Shown: piece after piece, positions 15,924 to 25,932 of the stretch
Layout: the number at the start of each line of letters is the position of its first letter
Numbering within the stretch: the first letter of the stretch is position 1
Source: Streptomyces sp. ML-6
GTDB lineage: Bacteria; Actinomycetota; Actinomycetes; Streptomycetales; Streptomycetaceae
Length of the DNA stretch: 64,000 nucleotides
Assembly (NCBI RefSeq): GCF_030116705.1
Contig: NZ_JAOTIK010000001.1
Location: 1,054,001-1,118,000 of the forward strand
Reading direction: 5' to 3'
The notes under the pieces: generated by a model
The model's input: only the letters and a program-made list of their open reading frames with translations
Told to the model about the DNA's origin: nothing
Databases searched by the model: none
Program-made: the position numbers and the translations under genes

Positions 15924-17618
15924 TCAGTTCTCCGGGAGTTCGACCGGGGCGATGTCGTCGAAGACGTCGCCGGGGCCGGGGTTCGTCGGGTCCGTCTCGC
16001 CGCCGAACTGGTGCATCACGCCCCACACGGCGTTGAGCGCGGTCTGCACGGCGCCCTCGGCCCATCCGGCCGTCCAGGAGATGTCGTCGCCCGCGAGGAA
16101 CAGCCCGCGCCGGTCGGCGGGCAGCCGGTCCTGCATGAAGTGGGTGAACAGCCGCCGCTGGTAGCGGTAGTGGCCGGGCAGGTTGGCCTTGAACGCCCCC
16201 ATGAAGTAGGGCTCGTTCTCCCAGGAGACCGTCACCGGGTTGCCGATGATGTGCTTCCTGATGTCCACGTGCGGGTAGATCTCGCCGAGCGACTTGAGCA
16301 TGACGTCCATGCGCTCGGCCGGGGAGAGCGGCAGCCACTTCAGGCTGTCGTCGCACCAGGTGTACGAGAGGCAGATGACGGCGGGCCGGTCGGGGCCGTC
16401 GTCCAGGAGGTACGTCCCCCGGGTCATCCGGTCGGTGAGCGTCATCGACATGGCGTCCCGGCCGGTCGACTCGTCCTTGTCCAGCCAGAACGGCCGGTCG
16501 ACCGGGACGAACAGCTTGGACGACTCCATGTAGTGGGTGCGCTCCATCGCCGTCCAGTGGTCGATCGGGAAGAGCGTGTCGTCGCAGTCGACCTTCGAGA
16601 GCAGCAGCCAGGACTGCCCGGTGAAGATCGCGGCCGGGTAGGTGCGGATGTCGCCGGTGGCGTCGGTGACGGTGATCCGGTTGCCGGCGGTGCGGTTCAT
16701 CCGGGTCACGGCCGGGCGCGGCTCGCCGCCGTGCAGCGAGGACAGCGAGGTGCCGAGCGGCCAGTGGACGATCTTCTGCGGCTCGCGGTCCCACAGCCGC
16801 AGCGGGAGCTGCTGGCTGCCGCCGACGATGCCCCGGTGGTGGTCGTCCGCCTCGGTGTAGACGACGCGCAGGATCTCCAGGATGGAGTTGGGGAAGTCGG
16901 TGTCCCAGCCGCCGGTGCCGAAGCCGACCTGGCCGAAGATCTCCCGGTGCCGGAAGGACTTGAAGGCGTCGGAGTCGCAGAGGAAGCCGTAGAAGGTCTG
17001 GTTGTCGAGCTTCTCGACGAGCCTCGCCCAGATCTCCCGGATGCGCGGCACGTCGCGCTCGCGCATCGCGCGGTTCATGTCGGAGAAGTCGGCGCCCTCC
17101 TCCAGGCAGCGGTTCCAGGCGTCCATCACGTCGCGGTAGACCTGCGGAAGGTCGTCGATGGTCCGCGCGTAGTGGGACTCGCCCTTGAGGTCGACGACGG
17201 TCGACGGGGTGGCCGGGGAGAGCGGGTTGGGGAACGGCTTCGTCTCCAGGCCGACCAGGTCGATGTAGTGCTGGAGGGCGGTGGAGGACGGCGGGAAGCG
17301 CATCGCGCCCATCTCGGCGGTGAGGTCCGGGTCGCAGCCGTCGAACCCGACGGTGCGCAGCCGGCCGCCGATCCGGTCCGCCTCGTAGACGACGGGCTTG
17401 AGCCCCATCTTCATCAGCTCGTACGCGGCGACGATGCCGGACAGTCCGCCGCCGATGACGGCCACCTCGGTGCCGTGCTCGGTCGCCGGGATCTGCCCGA
17501 TCCCGGCCGGGTGTGCCAGGAAGTCGTCGTACGCGTAGGGGAAGTCCGGCCCGAACATCGTGATCGGCTCGGCGGTGGCGTCGGTGTGCTGGACGGCGTT
17601 GGGCACCGTGGACGTCAT
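15924..17618 (-). CDS. flavin monoamine oxidase / L-amino-acid oxidase family protein
   Basis: 564 residues. The N-terminal FAD-binding motif is VIGGGLSGIVAAYELM followed by the GGR motif (DRIGGRLRT). The C-terminal FAD segment is FLAGDDISWTAGWAEGA. It would oxidise an amine or amino acid to the imine, giving aldehyde or keto acid plus ammonia and hydrogen peroxide. There is no export signal, so it is cytoplasmic. The ATG follows AAGGAG at ten bases. It is the last gene of a minus-strand group with a nitrilase-type amidase, an Lrp regulator and an aldehyde dehydrogenase, which together suggest amine or amino-acid degradation. Confidence 0.88.
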   Translation of the reverse strand: MTSTVPNAVQHTDATAEPITMFGPDFPYAYDDFLAHPAGIGQIPATEHGTEVAVIGGGLSGIVAAYELMKMGLKPVVYEADRIGGRLRTVGFDGCDPDLTAEMGAMRFPPSSTALQHYIDLVGLETKPFPNPLSPATPSTVVDLKGESHYARTIDDLPQVYRDVMDAWNRCLEEGADFSDMNRAMRERDVPRIREIWARLVEKLDNQTFYGFLCDSDAFKSFRHREIFGQVGFGTGGWDTDFPNSILEILRVVYTEADDHHRGIVGGSQQLPLRLWDREPQKIVHWPLGTSLSSLHGGEPRPAVTRMNRTAGNRITVTDATGDIRTYPAAIFTGQSWLLLSKVDCDDTLFPIDHWTAMERTHYMESSKLFVPVDRPFWLDKDESTGRDAMSMTLTDRMTRGTYLLDDGPDRPAVICLSYTWCDDSLKWLPLSPAERMDVMLKSLGEIYPHVDIRKHIIGNPVTVSWENEPYFMGAFKANLPGHYRYQRRLFTHFMQDRLPADRRGLFLAGDDISWTAGWAEGAVQTALNAVWGVMHQFGGETDPTNPGPGDVFDDIAPVELPEN

Positions 17619-17676
17619 GGGGTACGGACTCCTTGCGCGGTGGTGAAAGAAGGTGGAACGGGGGTGCGGGCTCGGG

Positions 17677-18492
17677 TCAGGGAGCCGTACGGGCCGGGGC
17701 GAGGGAGCCGTACAGACCGGGGCGGCGGTCGCGCAGATACGGGTTGGCGGCGCGCGAGGCGCTCAGGAAGCGGGGGTCCACCTCGCCGATGACCAGTTCC
17801 TCGCCGCGTCCGGCGCGGGTGCGGGCGGTGCCGTCGGGGCCGGCCAGGCAGCTCAGTCCGACGAACTCGAACTCGCCCTCCTGCCCCGTCCGGTTGGCGT
17901 ACGCCACGTACATCTGGTTCTCGAAGGCGCGGACCGGCACGAGGGACTCGGCGACGAACGAGAAGGGGTGCATCAGCGCGGTGGGCACCAGGAGCAGGTC
18001 GGTGCCCGCGAGGGCGTGCGCGCGGACGTTCTCCGGGAACTCGACGTCGTAGCAGATCACGATGCCGATGCGTACGCCGTCCAGGTCGGCCTGGACCACG
18101 GTCTGCTCGCCCGGGGTGAACCACTTCTGCTCGAAGTCGCCGAACAGGTGCGTCTTGCGGTAGCCGGCCAGTACCGCCCCGTCCGGGCCGACGAGCTGCG
18201 CGGCGTTGAAGATCCGCTCGCCCGCGCGTTCCGGGTAGCCGTGGAGGACGGCGAGTCCGTGCCGGGCGGCGATCTCGCCGACGGCCCGGAGGGACGGCCC
18301 GTCGGCCGGCTCGGCCAGCCGGGCGACGTCGGCCCCGATCGCGTAGCCGGTCAGGAAGAGTTCGGGGCAGACCAGCAGCCGGGCACCGGCCTCGGCCGCC
18401 CGCCGCGCGGCGTCGTCGAGCACCTCGAGGTTCTCGTCCACGCGCCCGGGGCGTCCGGAGCTCTGGAGCAGGGCGGTGCGCAACGACGGCAT
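17677..18492 (-). CDS. carbon-nitrogen hydrolase (nitrilase superfamily amidase)
   Basis: 271 residues. The start at 18492 (MPSLRTALLQSSGR) was chosen because homology begins there and GAGGT precedes it; the longer frame has no site. The Glu-Lys-Cys triad is visible: E in VCPELFLTGYAIG, K in YRKTHLFGDFEQKW, C in IVICYDVEFPENVR. These enzymes hydrolyse amides or N-carbamoyl amines. It lies 58 bases upstream of the amine oxidase gene and is probably co-transcribed with it. An N-carbamoylputrescine- or omega-amide-like substrate is possible but unproven. Confidence 0.88.
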   Translation of the reverse strand: MPSLRTALLQSSGRPGRVDENLEVLDDAARRAAEAGARLLVCPELFLTGYAIGADVARLAEPADGPSLRAVGEIAARHGLAVLHGYPERAGERIFNAAQLVGPDGAVLAGYRKTHLFGDFEQKWFTPGEQTVVQADLDGVRIGIVICYDVEFPENVRAHALAGTDLLLVPTALMHPFSFVAESLVPVRAFENQMYVAYANRTGQEGEFEFVGLSCLAGPDGTARTRAGRGEELVIGEVDPRFLSASRAANPYLRDRRPGLYGSLAPARTAP

Positions 18493-18572
18493 GGCTGACC
18501 TCGGGCGGTGCGGGCGGGGCGGGGACGTATCGACGGTACGGTCCGCCGCTCGGGCCGGACAAGACGTGACCG

Positions 18573-18636
18573 TTGCGCGTGCACCGTCGATCCATTGCGT
18601 GGGCACCGCCTGTTCCGGCGATTCATTGCGCGGGAC
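18573..18636. repeat. three phased direct repeats upstream of the amidase/oxidase genes
   Basis: TTGCGCGTGCACCG (18573-18586), TTGCGTGGGCACCG (18595-18608) and a shorter TTGCGCGGGAC (18626-18636). The spacings are 22 and 31 bases, about two and three helical turns, as expected for a multimeric activator such as Lrp/AsnC. They lie 80-145 bases before the amidase start. Confidence 0.45.
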
Positions 18637-18724
18637 GTCTTCGCAGGTCACACGCGTGATCCAGGTCTCACCCGGACCCCTTGTCCGTAGCCCCGCGCCG
18701 GTCGGGGGCGAGGCTGCGGGGCCG

Positions 18725-19180
18725 CTACTCGGGCACGCCCGACGAGTACCGTCGCAGCAGCGGCGACAGCACCAGGACGGACTTGGTCCGCTCCACGTAG
18801 GGCTCGCCCGCGATCCGCTCCAGCACCTGCTCGAAGTGGCGCATGTCCGCGGCGAAGACCTGCACGATCGCGTCGGCGTCGCCGGTCACCGTGGAGGCCG
18901 ACGCGATCTCCGGGTACCGGGCGAGGCCCTGCTTGATCGCCTCCGGCGAGGTGTTGCGGCTGCAGTAGATCTCGATGAACCCCTCGGTCTCCCAGCCCAG
19001 CGCCGCCGGGTCCACCCGGACCGTGAAGCCGGTGATGGCGCCCTCGGCGCGCAGCCGGTCCACCCGGCGTTTCACGGCGGGCGCGGACAGGCCGATCATG
19101 GCTCCGATGTCCGCGTAGGAGCGCCGGGCGTCTTCGGCGAGGGCGTGGACGATGCGTTCGTCGAGGTCGTTCAGGCGCAC
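18725..19180 (-). CDS. Lrp/AsnC-family transcriptional regulator
   Basis: 151 residues from the GTG at 19180 (VRLNDLDERIVHALAEDARR), the normal length of the family. The N-terminal helix-turn-helix is SYADIGAMIGLSAPAVKRRV, followed by the RAM ligand-binding domain (GFTVRVDPAALGWE onward). Lrp-type proteins sense amino acids and control their catabolism. Its position between the aldehyde dehydrogenase gene and the amidase/oxidase pair makes it their likely regulator. The frame is open further upstream but that part is low-complexity. Confidence 0.88.
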   Translation of the reverse strand: MRLNDLDERIVHALAEDARRSYADIGAMIGLSAPAVKRRVDRLRAEGAITGFTVRVDPAALGWETEGFIEIYCSRNTSPEAIKQGLARYPEIASASTVTGDADAIVQVFAADMRHFEQVLERIAGEPYVERTKSVLVLSPLLRRYSSGVPE

Positions 19181-19283
19181 GGCGGGCGGTTCACTTCTCT
19201 GCGATGGCCGGTTTCGGTGGGCGGCACGGGCCGCCACCGAAGTAGACCACGGCCCCGCACGGTCCGGCGCGCCCACCATGGCG

Positions 19284-19333
19284 GCGGCCGTGCCGCCCGG
19301 TCCCGGAAGGCCGGGACCGGGCGGCACGGCCGC
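19284..19333 (-). terminator. terminator after the aldehyde dehydrogenase gene
   Basis: A perfect 23-base stem with a four-base loop, 25 bases after the stop codon. It is one of the strongest hairpins in the window, so the Lrp gene must have its own promoter or depend on read-through. Confidence 0.8.
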
Positions 19334-19357
19334 GGAGAAGTCGGAGCGGTGGAAGGC

Positions 19358-20815
19358 TCAGAACGGGAACCGCGAGCGGCCGTGCTGCACCGAGATCCAC
19401 TTCTGGGTGGTGAAGGCCTCGACCATCGAGTCGCCGTTGAGCCGGCCGAGGCCCGAGCTCTTCTCGCCGCCGAACGGGACGATGGGCTCGTCGTGGACCG
19501 TGCCGTCGTTGATGTGGATCATGCCGGTGCGGATGCGCTGCCCGACCCGTACGCCGCGTTCGATGTTGCCGGTGTGCACCGCACCGCTCAGCCCGTACGG
19601 GGTGTCGTTGGCGATCCGGACCGCCTCGTCCTCGCCGTCGAACGGCACGAGGAGCGCGACCGGGCCGAAGATCTCCTGGGACAGGACGGGGGAATCGGCG
19701 GCCAGCCCGGTCAGCACGGACGGGCTCACCAGGTTGCCCTCGGCCCGGCCGTGCAGCAGTGCCGTGGCACCGGCCTCCACGGTCTGGTCCACGAGCGAGG
19801 AGACGGCCTCGGCCTGCGAGGAGTTGATCAGCGGGCCGATGACGGTCTCGGGGTCGGCCGGGTCGCCGACCTTGAGGGAGGCGACCTTCGCGACGAACTT
19901 CTCGGTGAACTCCTTCTCCACCGCCCGGTCGACCAGGATGCGGTTGGCGGCCATGCAGACCTGCCCCTGGTGCACGTACCGGCTGAAGACGGCCGCGTCC
20001 ACGGCGTAGTCCAGGTCGGCGTCGTCGAGGACGATCAGCGCGCTGTTGCCGCCGAGTTCGAGCACGGCGCGCTTGAGGTTCGCCGCGCACACCGTGGCGA
20101 CGTGCCGCCCCACCTTGTCCGAGCCGGTGAAGGAGATGACCTGGGGCACGGGGTGCTCCAGCAGCGCGTCACCGATCTCGGCGATGTCGGTGACCACGAC
20201 GTTCAGCAGACCGGCGGGCAGCCCCGCCTCCTCGAACACCTTCGCCACCAGCGTGCCGCCGCAGACCGGGGTGTTCTGGTGCGGCTTGAGCACCACGGCG
20301 TTGCCGAGCGCCAGGGCGGGGGCGACGGACTTCAGCGACAGCAGGAACGGGAAGTTGAAGGGGCTGATGACCCCGACGACCCCGACGGGCATCCGGTAGA
20401 CCCGGTTCTCCTTGCCCTCGGTCGGCGAGGGCAGGATCTGGCCCGAGGGCCGCAGCGCGAGCTGGATCGACTCCCGCAGGAACTCCTTGGCCAGGTGCAG
20501 CTCGAAGGCCGCCTTCACCCGGGTGCCGCCCAGCTCCGCGACGATCGCGTCGCCGATCTCGGCCTCGCGCTCCTCGACGATGCGCAGGGCCCGCTCCAGG
20601 ACCATGCGGCGACTGTACGGGTTGGTGTCGCCCCAGGCCTGCTGGGCGGCCTCCGCCGCGCGGTACGCCTGGTCCACCTCGCCGGCCGTGGCGACCGTGA
20701 TCTCGGCGAGCTTCTCCCCGTTGTACGGGTTGAAGTCGATGATGTCCCAGGATCCCTTGCCCGGCCTCCATTCTCCGTCGATGTACTGCTGGGCCAGGTC
20801 GGTGAAGAAGGACAT
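19358..20815 (-). CDS. aldehyde dehydrogenase family protein
   Basis: 485 residues. The ATG at 20815 (MSFFTDLAQQYIDGEW) follows AAGGGA. Recognised: the substrate/cofactor segment GVISPFNFPFLLSL, the catalytic glutamate in VLELGGNSALIVLDDAD, and the catalytic cysteine in HQGQVCMAANRI. The type is close to the vanillin/benzaldehyde dehydrogenase branch. It would oxidise an aldehyde made by the amine oxidase encoded downstream. The gene ends at a very strong hairpin and is probably transcribed alone. Confidence 0.9.
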   Translation of the reverse strand: MSFFTDLAQQYIDGEWRPGKGSWDIIDFNPYNGEKLAEITVATAGEVDQAYRAAEAAQQAWGDTNPYSRRMVLERALRIVEEREAEIGDAIVAELGGTRVKAAFELHLAKEFLRESIQLALRPSGQILPSPTEGKENRVYRMPVGVVGVISPFNFPFLLSLKSVAPALALGNAVVLKPHQNTPVCGGTLVAKVFEEAGLPAGLLNVVVTDIAEIGDALLEHPVPQVISFTGSDKVGRHVATVCAANLKRAVLELGGNSALIVLDDADLDYAVDAAVFSRYVHQGQVCMAANRILVDRAVEKEFTEKFVAKVASLKVGDPADPETVIGPLINSSQAEAVSSLVDQTVEAGATALLHGRAEGNLVSPSVLTGLAADSPVLSQEIFGPVALLVPFDGEDEAVRIANDTPYGLSGAVHTGNIERGVRVGQRIRTGMIHINDGTVHDEPIVPFGGEKSSGLGRLNGDSMVEAFTTQKWISVQHGRSRFPF

Positions 20816-20857
20816 GAGATCCCTTACCACAGAGGAACAGGAAGCTGATCACGGTTC

Positions 20858-20870
20858 ATGTTACTTACAT
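20858..20870. promoter_or_regulatory. palindrome upstream of the aldehyde dehydrogenase gene
   Basis: ATGTTACTTACAT is a near-perfect 13-base palindrome in a short AT-rich patch 43 bases before the start codon. It is a possible binding site for the adjacent Lrp-type regulator. Confidence 0.4.
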
Positions 20871-20954
20871 TCCAACGGGGTTGATGCGCACAGTCGTGCC
20901 ATGGATTGTCAGGAACCGGACATCCTCGGCCCCTGCCGGACTCCCCCGGACGCA

Positions 20955-20995
20955 CCGGTGCCCCTCCGGGCTCGAACGGCCCGGAGGGGCACCGG
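20955..20995 (-). terminator. terminator after the GuaB1-type gene
   Basis: A perfect 17-base stem (CCGGTGCCCCTCCGGGC and its complement, seven-base loop) lies 28 bases past the stop. A second perfect 11-base stem at 21003-21025 overlaps the last codons of the gene. Confidence 0.8.
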
Positions 20996-21023
20996 TTCCG
21001 GGGATCCCGCGGGACCCGCGGGA

Positions 21024-22794
<1,771 letters not shown>

Positions 22795-23817
22795 GTGGAG
22801 AGCGAACTGCCGGACATCTACTGCCCGTTCCCCCAGCGGACCAACCCGCACGTCGGACACACCCGGATCCACCTCGCCGAATGGATCCGCAACACCGGTC
22901 TGGTGCACCGGGATTCAGCCAGAGAGCGCTTCGAGCAGGCGGACTTCGGGGCGTTCGTCGGCATGGTCTACCCGACCGCCGACAGCAAGAATCTGGACCT
23001 CGTCGCCGACTGGTTCGTGTGGCTGTTCCTCGTCGACGACCAGCTCGACGACGGCCATCTCGGCCGCAGCCCGGAGCGGGTGCGGGACGTGGTCGACGTG
23101 ATGCGTTCCGTGGTCGAGAGCCCCGGTCCGGTCGTCCTGCCGGACGAGGAACTGCCCGCGGCCGTGATCGCCCTGGCCGACCTGTGGGAACGCACGACGC
23201 CCGGCACGGCCGCGCACTGGCGCACCCGGTTCGCCTGGCACGTGACCACCTACCTCACGACGGCCACCACCTGGGAGGCCGGCAACCGGGCCGCGGGCGT
23301 GGTGCCGTCCGAGGAGACGTACATCGCCAAGCGGCGCCACACCGGGGCGATACACGTCTGCATGGACCTGATAGAGATCGTGGCCGGCATCGAGGCCCCC
23401 GAGTCGATACACAACGACTCCCGGTTCATCACGGCCCTGGAAGCCTCGTGCAACGTCGTGTGCTGGGCCAACGACGTGTACTCCTATGAGAAGGAGCAGG
23501 TGCTCGGGGAGATCCACAACCTGGTCCACCTGGTCCGGCACCACCGCGGCCACGGCAAGCGGCAGGCGATCGAACACGTCTGCGCGGAGATCGAGACGGA
23601 GACCCGGCGATTCCTCGCCGCGGAGGCCGAGCTGCTGGAGGCCTACCCCCAGCTGTCGTGGATGCTCTCGCCGTACCTGGACGGGATGCGGAGCTGGATG
23701 CGCGGCAATCTGGACTGGTCGCGGCAGACCCCCCGCTACAACCCGGCCGACGTGGGGCAGTACGAGGAGCCCGAGGAGTACCTGGAGGCGACGGTCCTGG
23801 GCGTGGCCCCGGACTGA
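22795..23817 (+). CDS. class I terpene (sesquiterpene) cyclase
   Basis: 340 residues from the GTG at 22795, with GGAGAGG 13 bases upstream. Class I motifs are complete: aspartate-rich DDQLD (81-85, followed by a sixth acidic residue), the NSE triad N226-S230-E234 in NDVYSYEKE, and the C-terminal R314-Y315 pair. It would convert a prenyl diphosphate, most likely farnesyl diphosphate, to a cyclic hydrocarbon or alcohol with Mg2+. The product cannot be named. No P450, prenyltransferase or other tailoring gene adjoins it, so it stands alone between housekeeping genes. Confidence 0.9.
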   Translation: MESELPDIYCPFPQRTNPHVGHTRIHLAEWIRNTGLVHRDSARERFEQADFGAFVGMVYPTADSKNLDLVADWFVWLFLVDDQLDDGHLGRSPERVRDVVDVMRSVVESPGPVVLPDEELPAAVIALADLWERTTPGTAAHWRTRFAWHVTTYLTTATTWEAGNRAAGVVPSEETYIAKRRHTGAIHVCMDLIEIVAGIEAPESIHNDSRFITALEASCNVVCWANDVYSYEKEQVLGEIHNLVHLVRHHRGHGKRQAIEHVCAEIETETRRFLAAEAELLEAYPQLSWMLSPYLDGMRSWMRGNLDWSRQTPRYNPADVGQYEEPEEYLEATVLGVAPD

Positions 23818-23835
23818 GACCGCCGCGGAGCTCGC

Positions 23836-23878
23836 AGGAGGCCCCCGCCCGGCACGTCGGGTCCGGCGGGGGCCTCCT
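23836..23878. terminator. bidirectional terminator
   Basis: A perfect 14-base stem (AGGAGGCCCCCGCC and its complement, 15-base loop) lies between the convergent terpene cyclase and SorC-type regulator genes. Confidence 0.75.
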
Positions 23879-23896
23879 CCGTGTCCTCGTCCCCGG

Positions 23897-24922
23897 TCAG
23901 TCGCCGTCCGGGTCGGCCCGCTCCAGTGCCGGACGCTGCGGCGCGGGCGACTCCGTCAGCAGGTGGTCGGCCGCCGCCGTGTCCGTCACCAGGCTGGTGA
24001 CCAGCCCGGACCTCAGCACCGCGCCGATCGCCGCGGCCTTGCGCTGGCCGCCCGCGATCGCCACCACCTCGGGAATCCGGCGCAGCCGGTCCGCCTGGAC
24101 CGTGATGCACCGCTCCCCCAGGTCCCGGCCGACCCGCCGCCCCTCGGCGTCGAAGAGGTGCGCGGACATCTCCGCTGCGACGCCGAGCGAGGCGTAGTGC
24201 GCCCGCTCCTCGTCCGAGAGCATGTCGTGGACGGTCGAGATGCCCGGCTCCCAGGAACCGATGGAGACCGCGGCGACGGTCACCTTGTCGAAGTACTCGA
24301 AGGCACGGGCGATACCGGTCTGGTGCCGCAGCGCGGCGGCCGTGGCCGGGTCGGGCAGCAGCATCGGGGCGTAGATGGGGTGGGCCTCACCGCCCGACAC
24401 CTGCGCCGCCCGCCGGACCGCCTCGACCGAACCGCGCTCGGCCGTCCCCGCGTCGTACACCCCGGTGAGCTGCACGACCGTGCACGGCGGCAGCCGGTCG
24501 AGCGCCGCCGCCATGTGGATGGTCGACCGGCCCCAGGCCAGGCCGAGCACATCGCCCTCGTTCACCAGTTCGCCGAGGAGATCGGCCGCGACCTCGCCCA
24601 GGTTCTCCGGGTCGGGTGCGTCGTCCTGCTCCTCCGCGGGGGATTCGACGACGACCGCGTGGCGCAGCCCGTAGCGGGCCCGGAGCGCGTCGGAGCGCTC
24701 GGCGTCCAGCTCGGCGGGAACGCGGATCTCGATCCGTACGAGGTCGCGCTCAAGAGCCGTCTCCAGGACCCGGGCCACCTTGAAACGGCTGACGCCGAAC
24801 TCCTCGGCGATCTGGATCTTCGACTTTCCCTCGAGGTAGAAGCGGCGGGCCATGGCCGCCGCCTGCACCAGCTCCGCGGGCCCCATCCGCAGGGCGGACC
24901 GACCCGCCGACATTGCAGACAC
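23897..24922 (-). CDS. SorC/DeoR-type sugar-binding transcriptional regulator
   Basis: 341 residues from the GTG at 24922, six bases after GAGGAG. A longer GTG start at 24946 or an ATG at 24913 is possible, but the ribosome site favours 24922. The N-terminal helix-turn-helix is KIQIAEEFGVSRFKVARVLE. The rest is the SorC sugar-phosphate-binding domain (DVLGLAWGRSTIHMAA, GITTVHD-like GISTVHDML). These proteins respond to phosphorylated sugars. It lies immediately downstream of ribulose-phosphate epimerase, which hints at a pentose-phosphate signal, but its targets are not visible. Confidence 0.87.
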   Translation of the reverse strand: MSAMSAGRSALRMGPAELVQAAAMARRFYLEGKSKIQIAEEFGVSRFKVARVLETALERDLVRIEIRVPAELDAERSDALRARYGLRHAVVVESPAEEQDDAPDPENLGEVAADLLGELVNEGDVLGLAWGRSTIHMAAALDRLPPCTVVQLTGVYDAGTAERGSVEAVRRAAQVSGGEAHPIYAPMLLPDPATAAALRHQTGIARAFEYFDKVTVAAVSIGSWEPGISTVHDMLSDEERAHYASLGVAAEMSAHLFDAEGRRVGRDLGERCITVQADRLRRIPEVVAIAGGQRKAAAIGAVLRSGLVTSLVTDTAAADHLLTESPAPQRPALERADPDGD

Positions 24923-25064
24923 CGCGATCTCCTCACTGCTGTTCACACTCTCGATACGCCGTTCATCCTGTCAGATCCGGCGCCCCCTGATCGGCCCCGT
25001 CGGACCGAGTTCATCTGCCCTTGGCCGGGCCGACCCACGAACGGAAACCCGGGCGGTCCGGATC

Positions 25065-25748
25065 TCAGTGACCGCAGGCCCGGGTCGCCGAGGCGGTGGC
25101 CCCCTCGGCCCTGGTGCGCAGCGCCCGCACCGCTTCGGCCGGGTCCTTCGCCCCGTACACCGCGGAACCCGCGACAAACACGTCCGCCCCGGCCTCGGCG
25201 CACCGCTCGATGGTGGACTCGGAGACCCCGCCGTCGACCTGGAGCCACAGTTCGAGGCCGTGCTTGGAGATCAGCTCACGGGTGCGGCGGATCTTCGGCA
25301 GCATGATGTCCAGGAACGCCTGGCCGCCGAAGCCCGGCTCCACCGTCATGATCAGCAGCATGTCGAGCTCGGGCAGCAGGTCCTCGTACGGCTCGATCGG
25401 CGTCGCGGGCTTGAGCGCCATGGAGGCGCGGGCCCCCTTGGCCCGGATCTCCCGCGCCAGCCGCACGGGCGCCGCCGCGGCCTCCACGTGGAAGGTGACG
25501 GAGCCCGCGCCGGCCTCGACGTACTGCGGCGCCCAGCGGTCCGCGTCCTCGATCATCAGATGGCAGTCCAGCGGGGTGTCCGTGGCCCGGCTGAGCGATT
25601 CCACGATCGGCACGCCGAGGGTCAGGTTGGGCACGAAGTGGTTGTCCATCACATCGACATGGAGCCAGTCGGCACCTTCGACTGCCTTCGCCTCCTCGGC
25701 GAGGCGGGCGAAGTCGGCGGACAGGATGCTGGGGTTGATCTGGGCCAT
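25065..25748 (-). CDS. rpe: ribulose-phosphate 3-epimerase
   Basis: 227 residues from [16 protein letters not shown], the typical length and start of the family. Interconverts ribulose 5-phosphate and xylulose 5-phosphate in the pentose phosphate pathway. Seen: the metal and catalytic residues in [12 protein letters not shown] and [11 protein letters not shown], the phosphate region in [11 protein letters not shown], and the closing aspartate in LQVDGGVS. It follows rsmB and fmt on the same strand, in the conserved actinobacterial order. The ribosome binding site is weak. Confidence 0.95.
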   Translation of the reverse strand: MAQINPSILSADFARLAEEAKAVEGADWLHVDVMDNHFVPNLTLGVPIVESLSRATDTPLDCHLMIEDADRWAPQYVEAGAGSVTFHVEAAAAPVRLAREIRAKGARASMALKPATPIEPYEDLLPELDMLLIMTVEPGFGGQAFLDIMLPKIRRTRELISKHGLELWLQVDGGVSESTIERCAEAGADVFVAGSAVYGAKDPAEAVRALRTRAEGATASATRACGH

Positions 25749-25932
25749 GAGCCAAGCCTGCCACGTTCCGCGCCGCTTCCCCGCCCCGGTGCCCGCCAAA
25801 GCCTCACGGGATCATTACAGTTCGCGCGATCCGGGCGCTCCCGGCCGCATGATCCGGACGTTTCGGCCCGGGGCGGGCGCCCCGGGGGCCACCGTTGCAG
25901 GAAGACGCAGCGGCCCCGGGCCGGCCGGTTCC

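Noticed and set aside
14527..16794. 755-codon minus-strand frame spanning the FAH and amine oxidase genes
   Set aside because: It crosses a terminator and is in another frame from the amine oxidase; the sequence has no domain.
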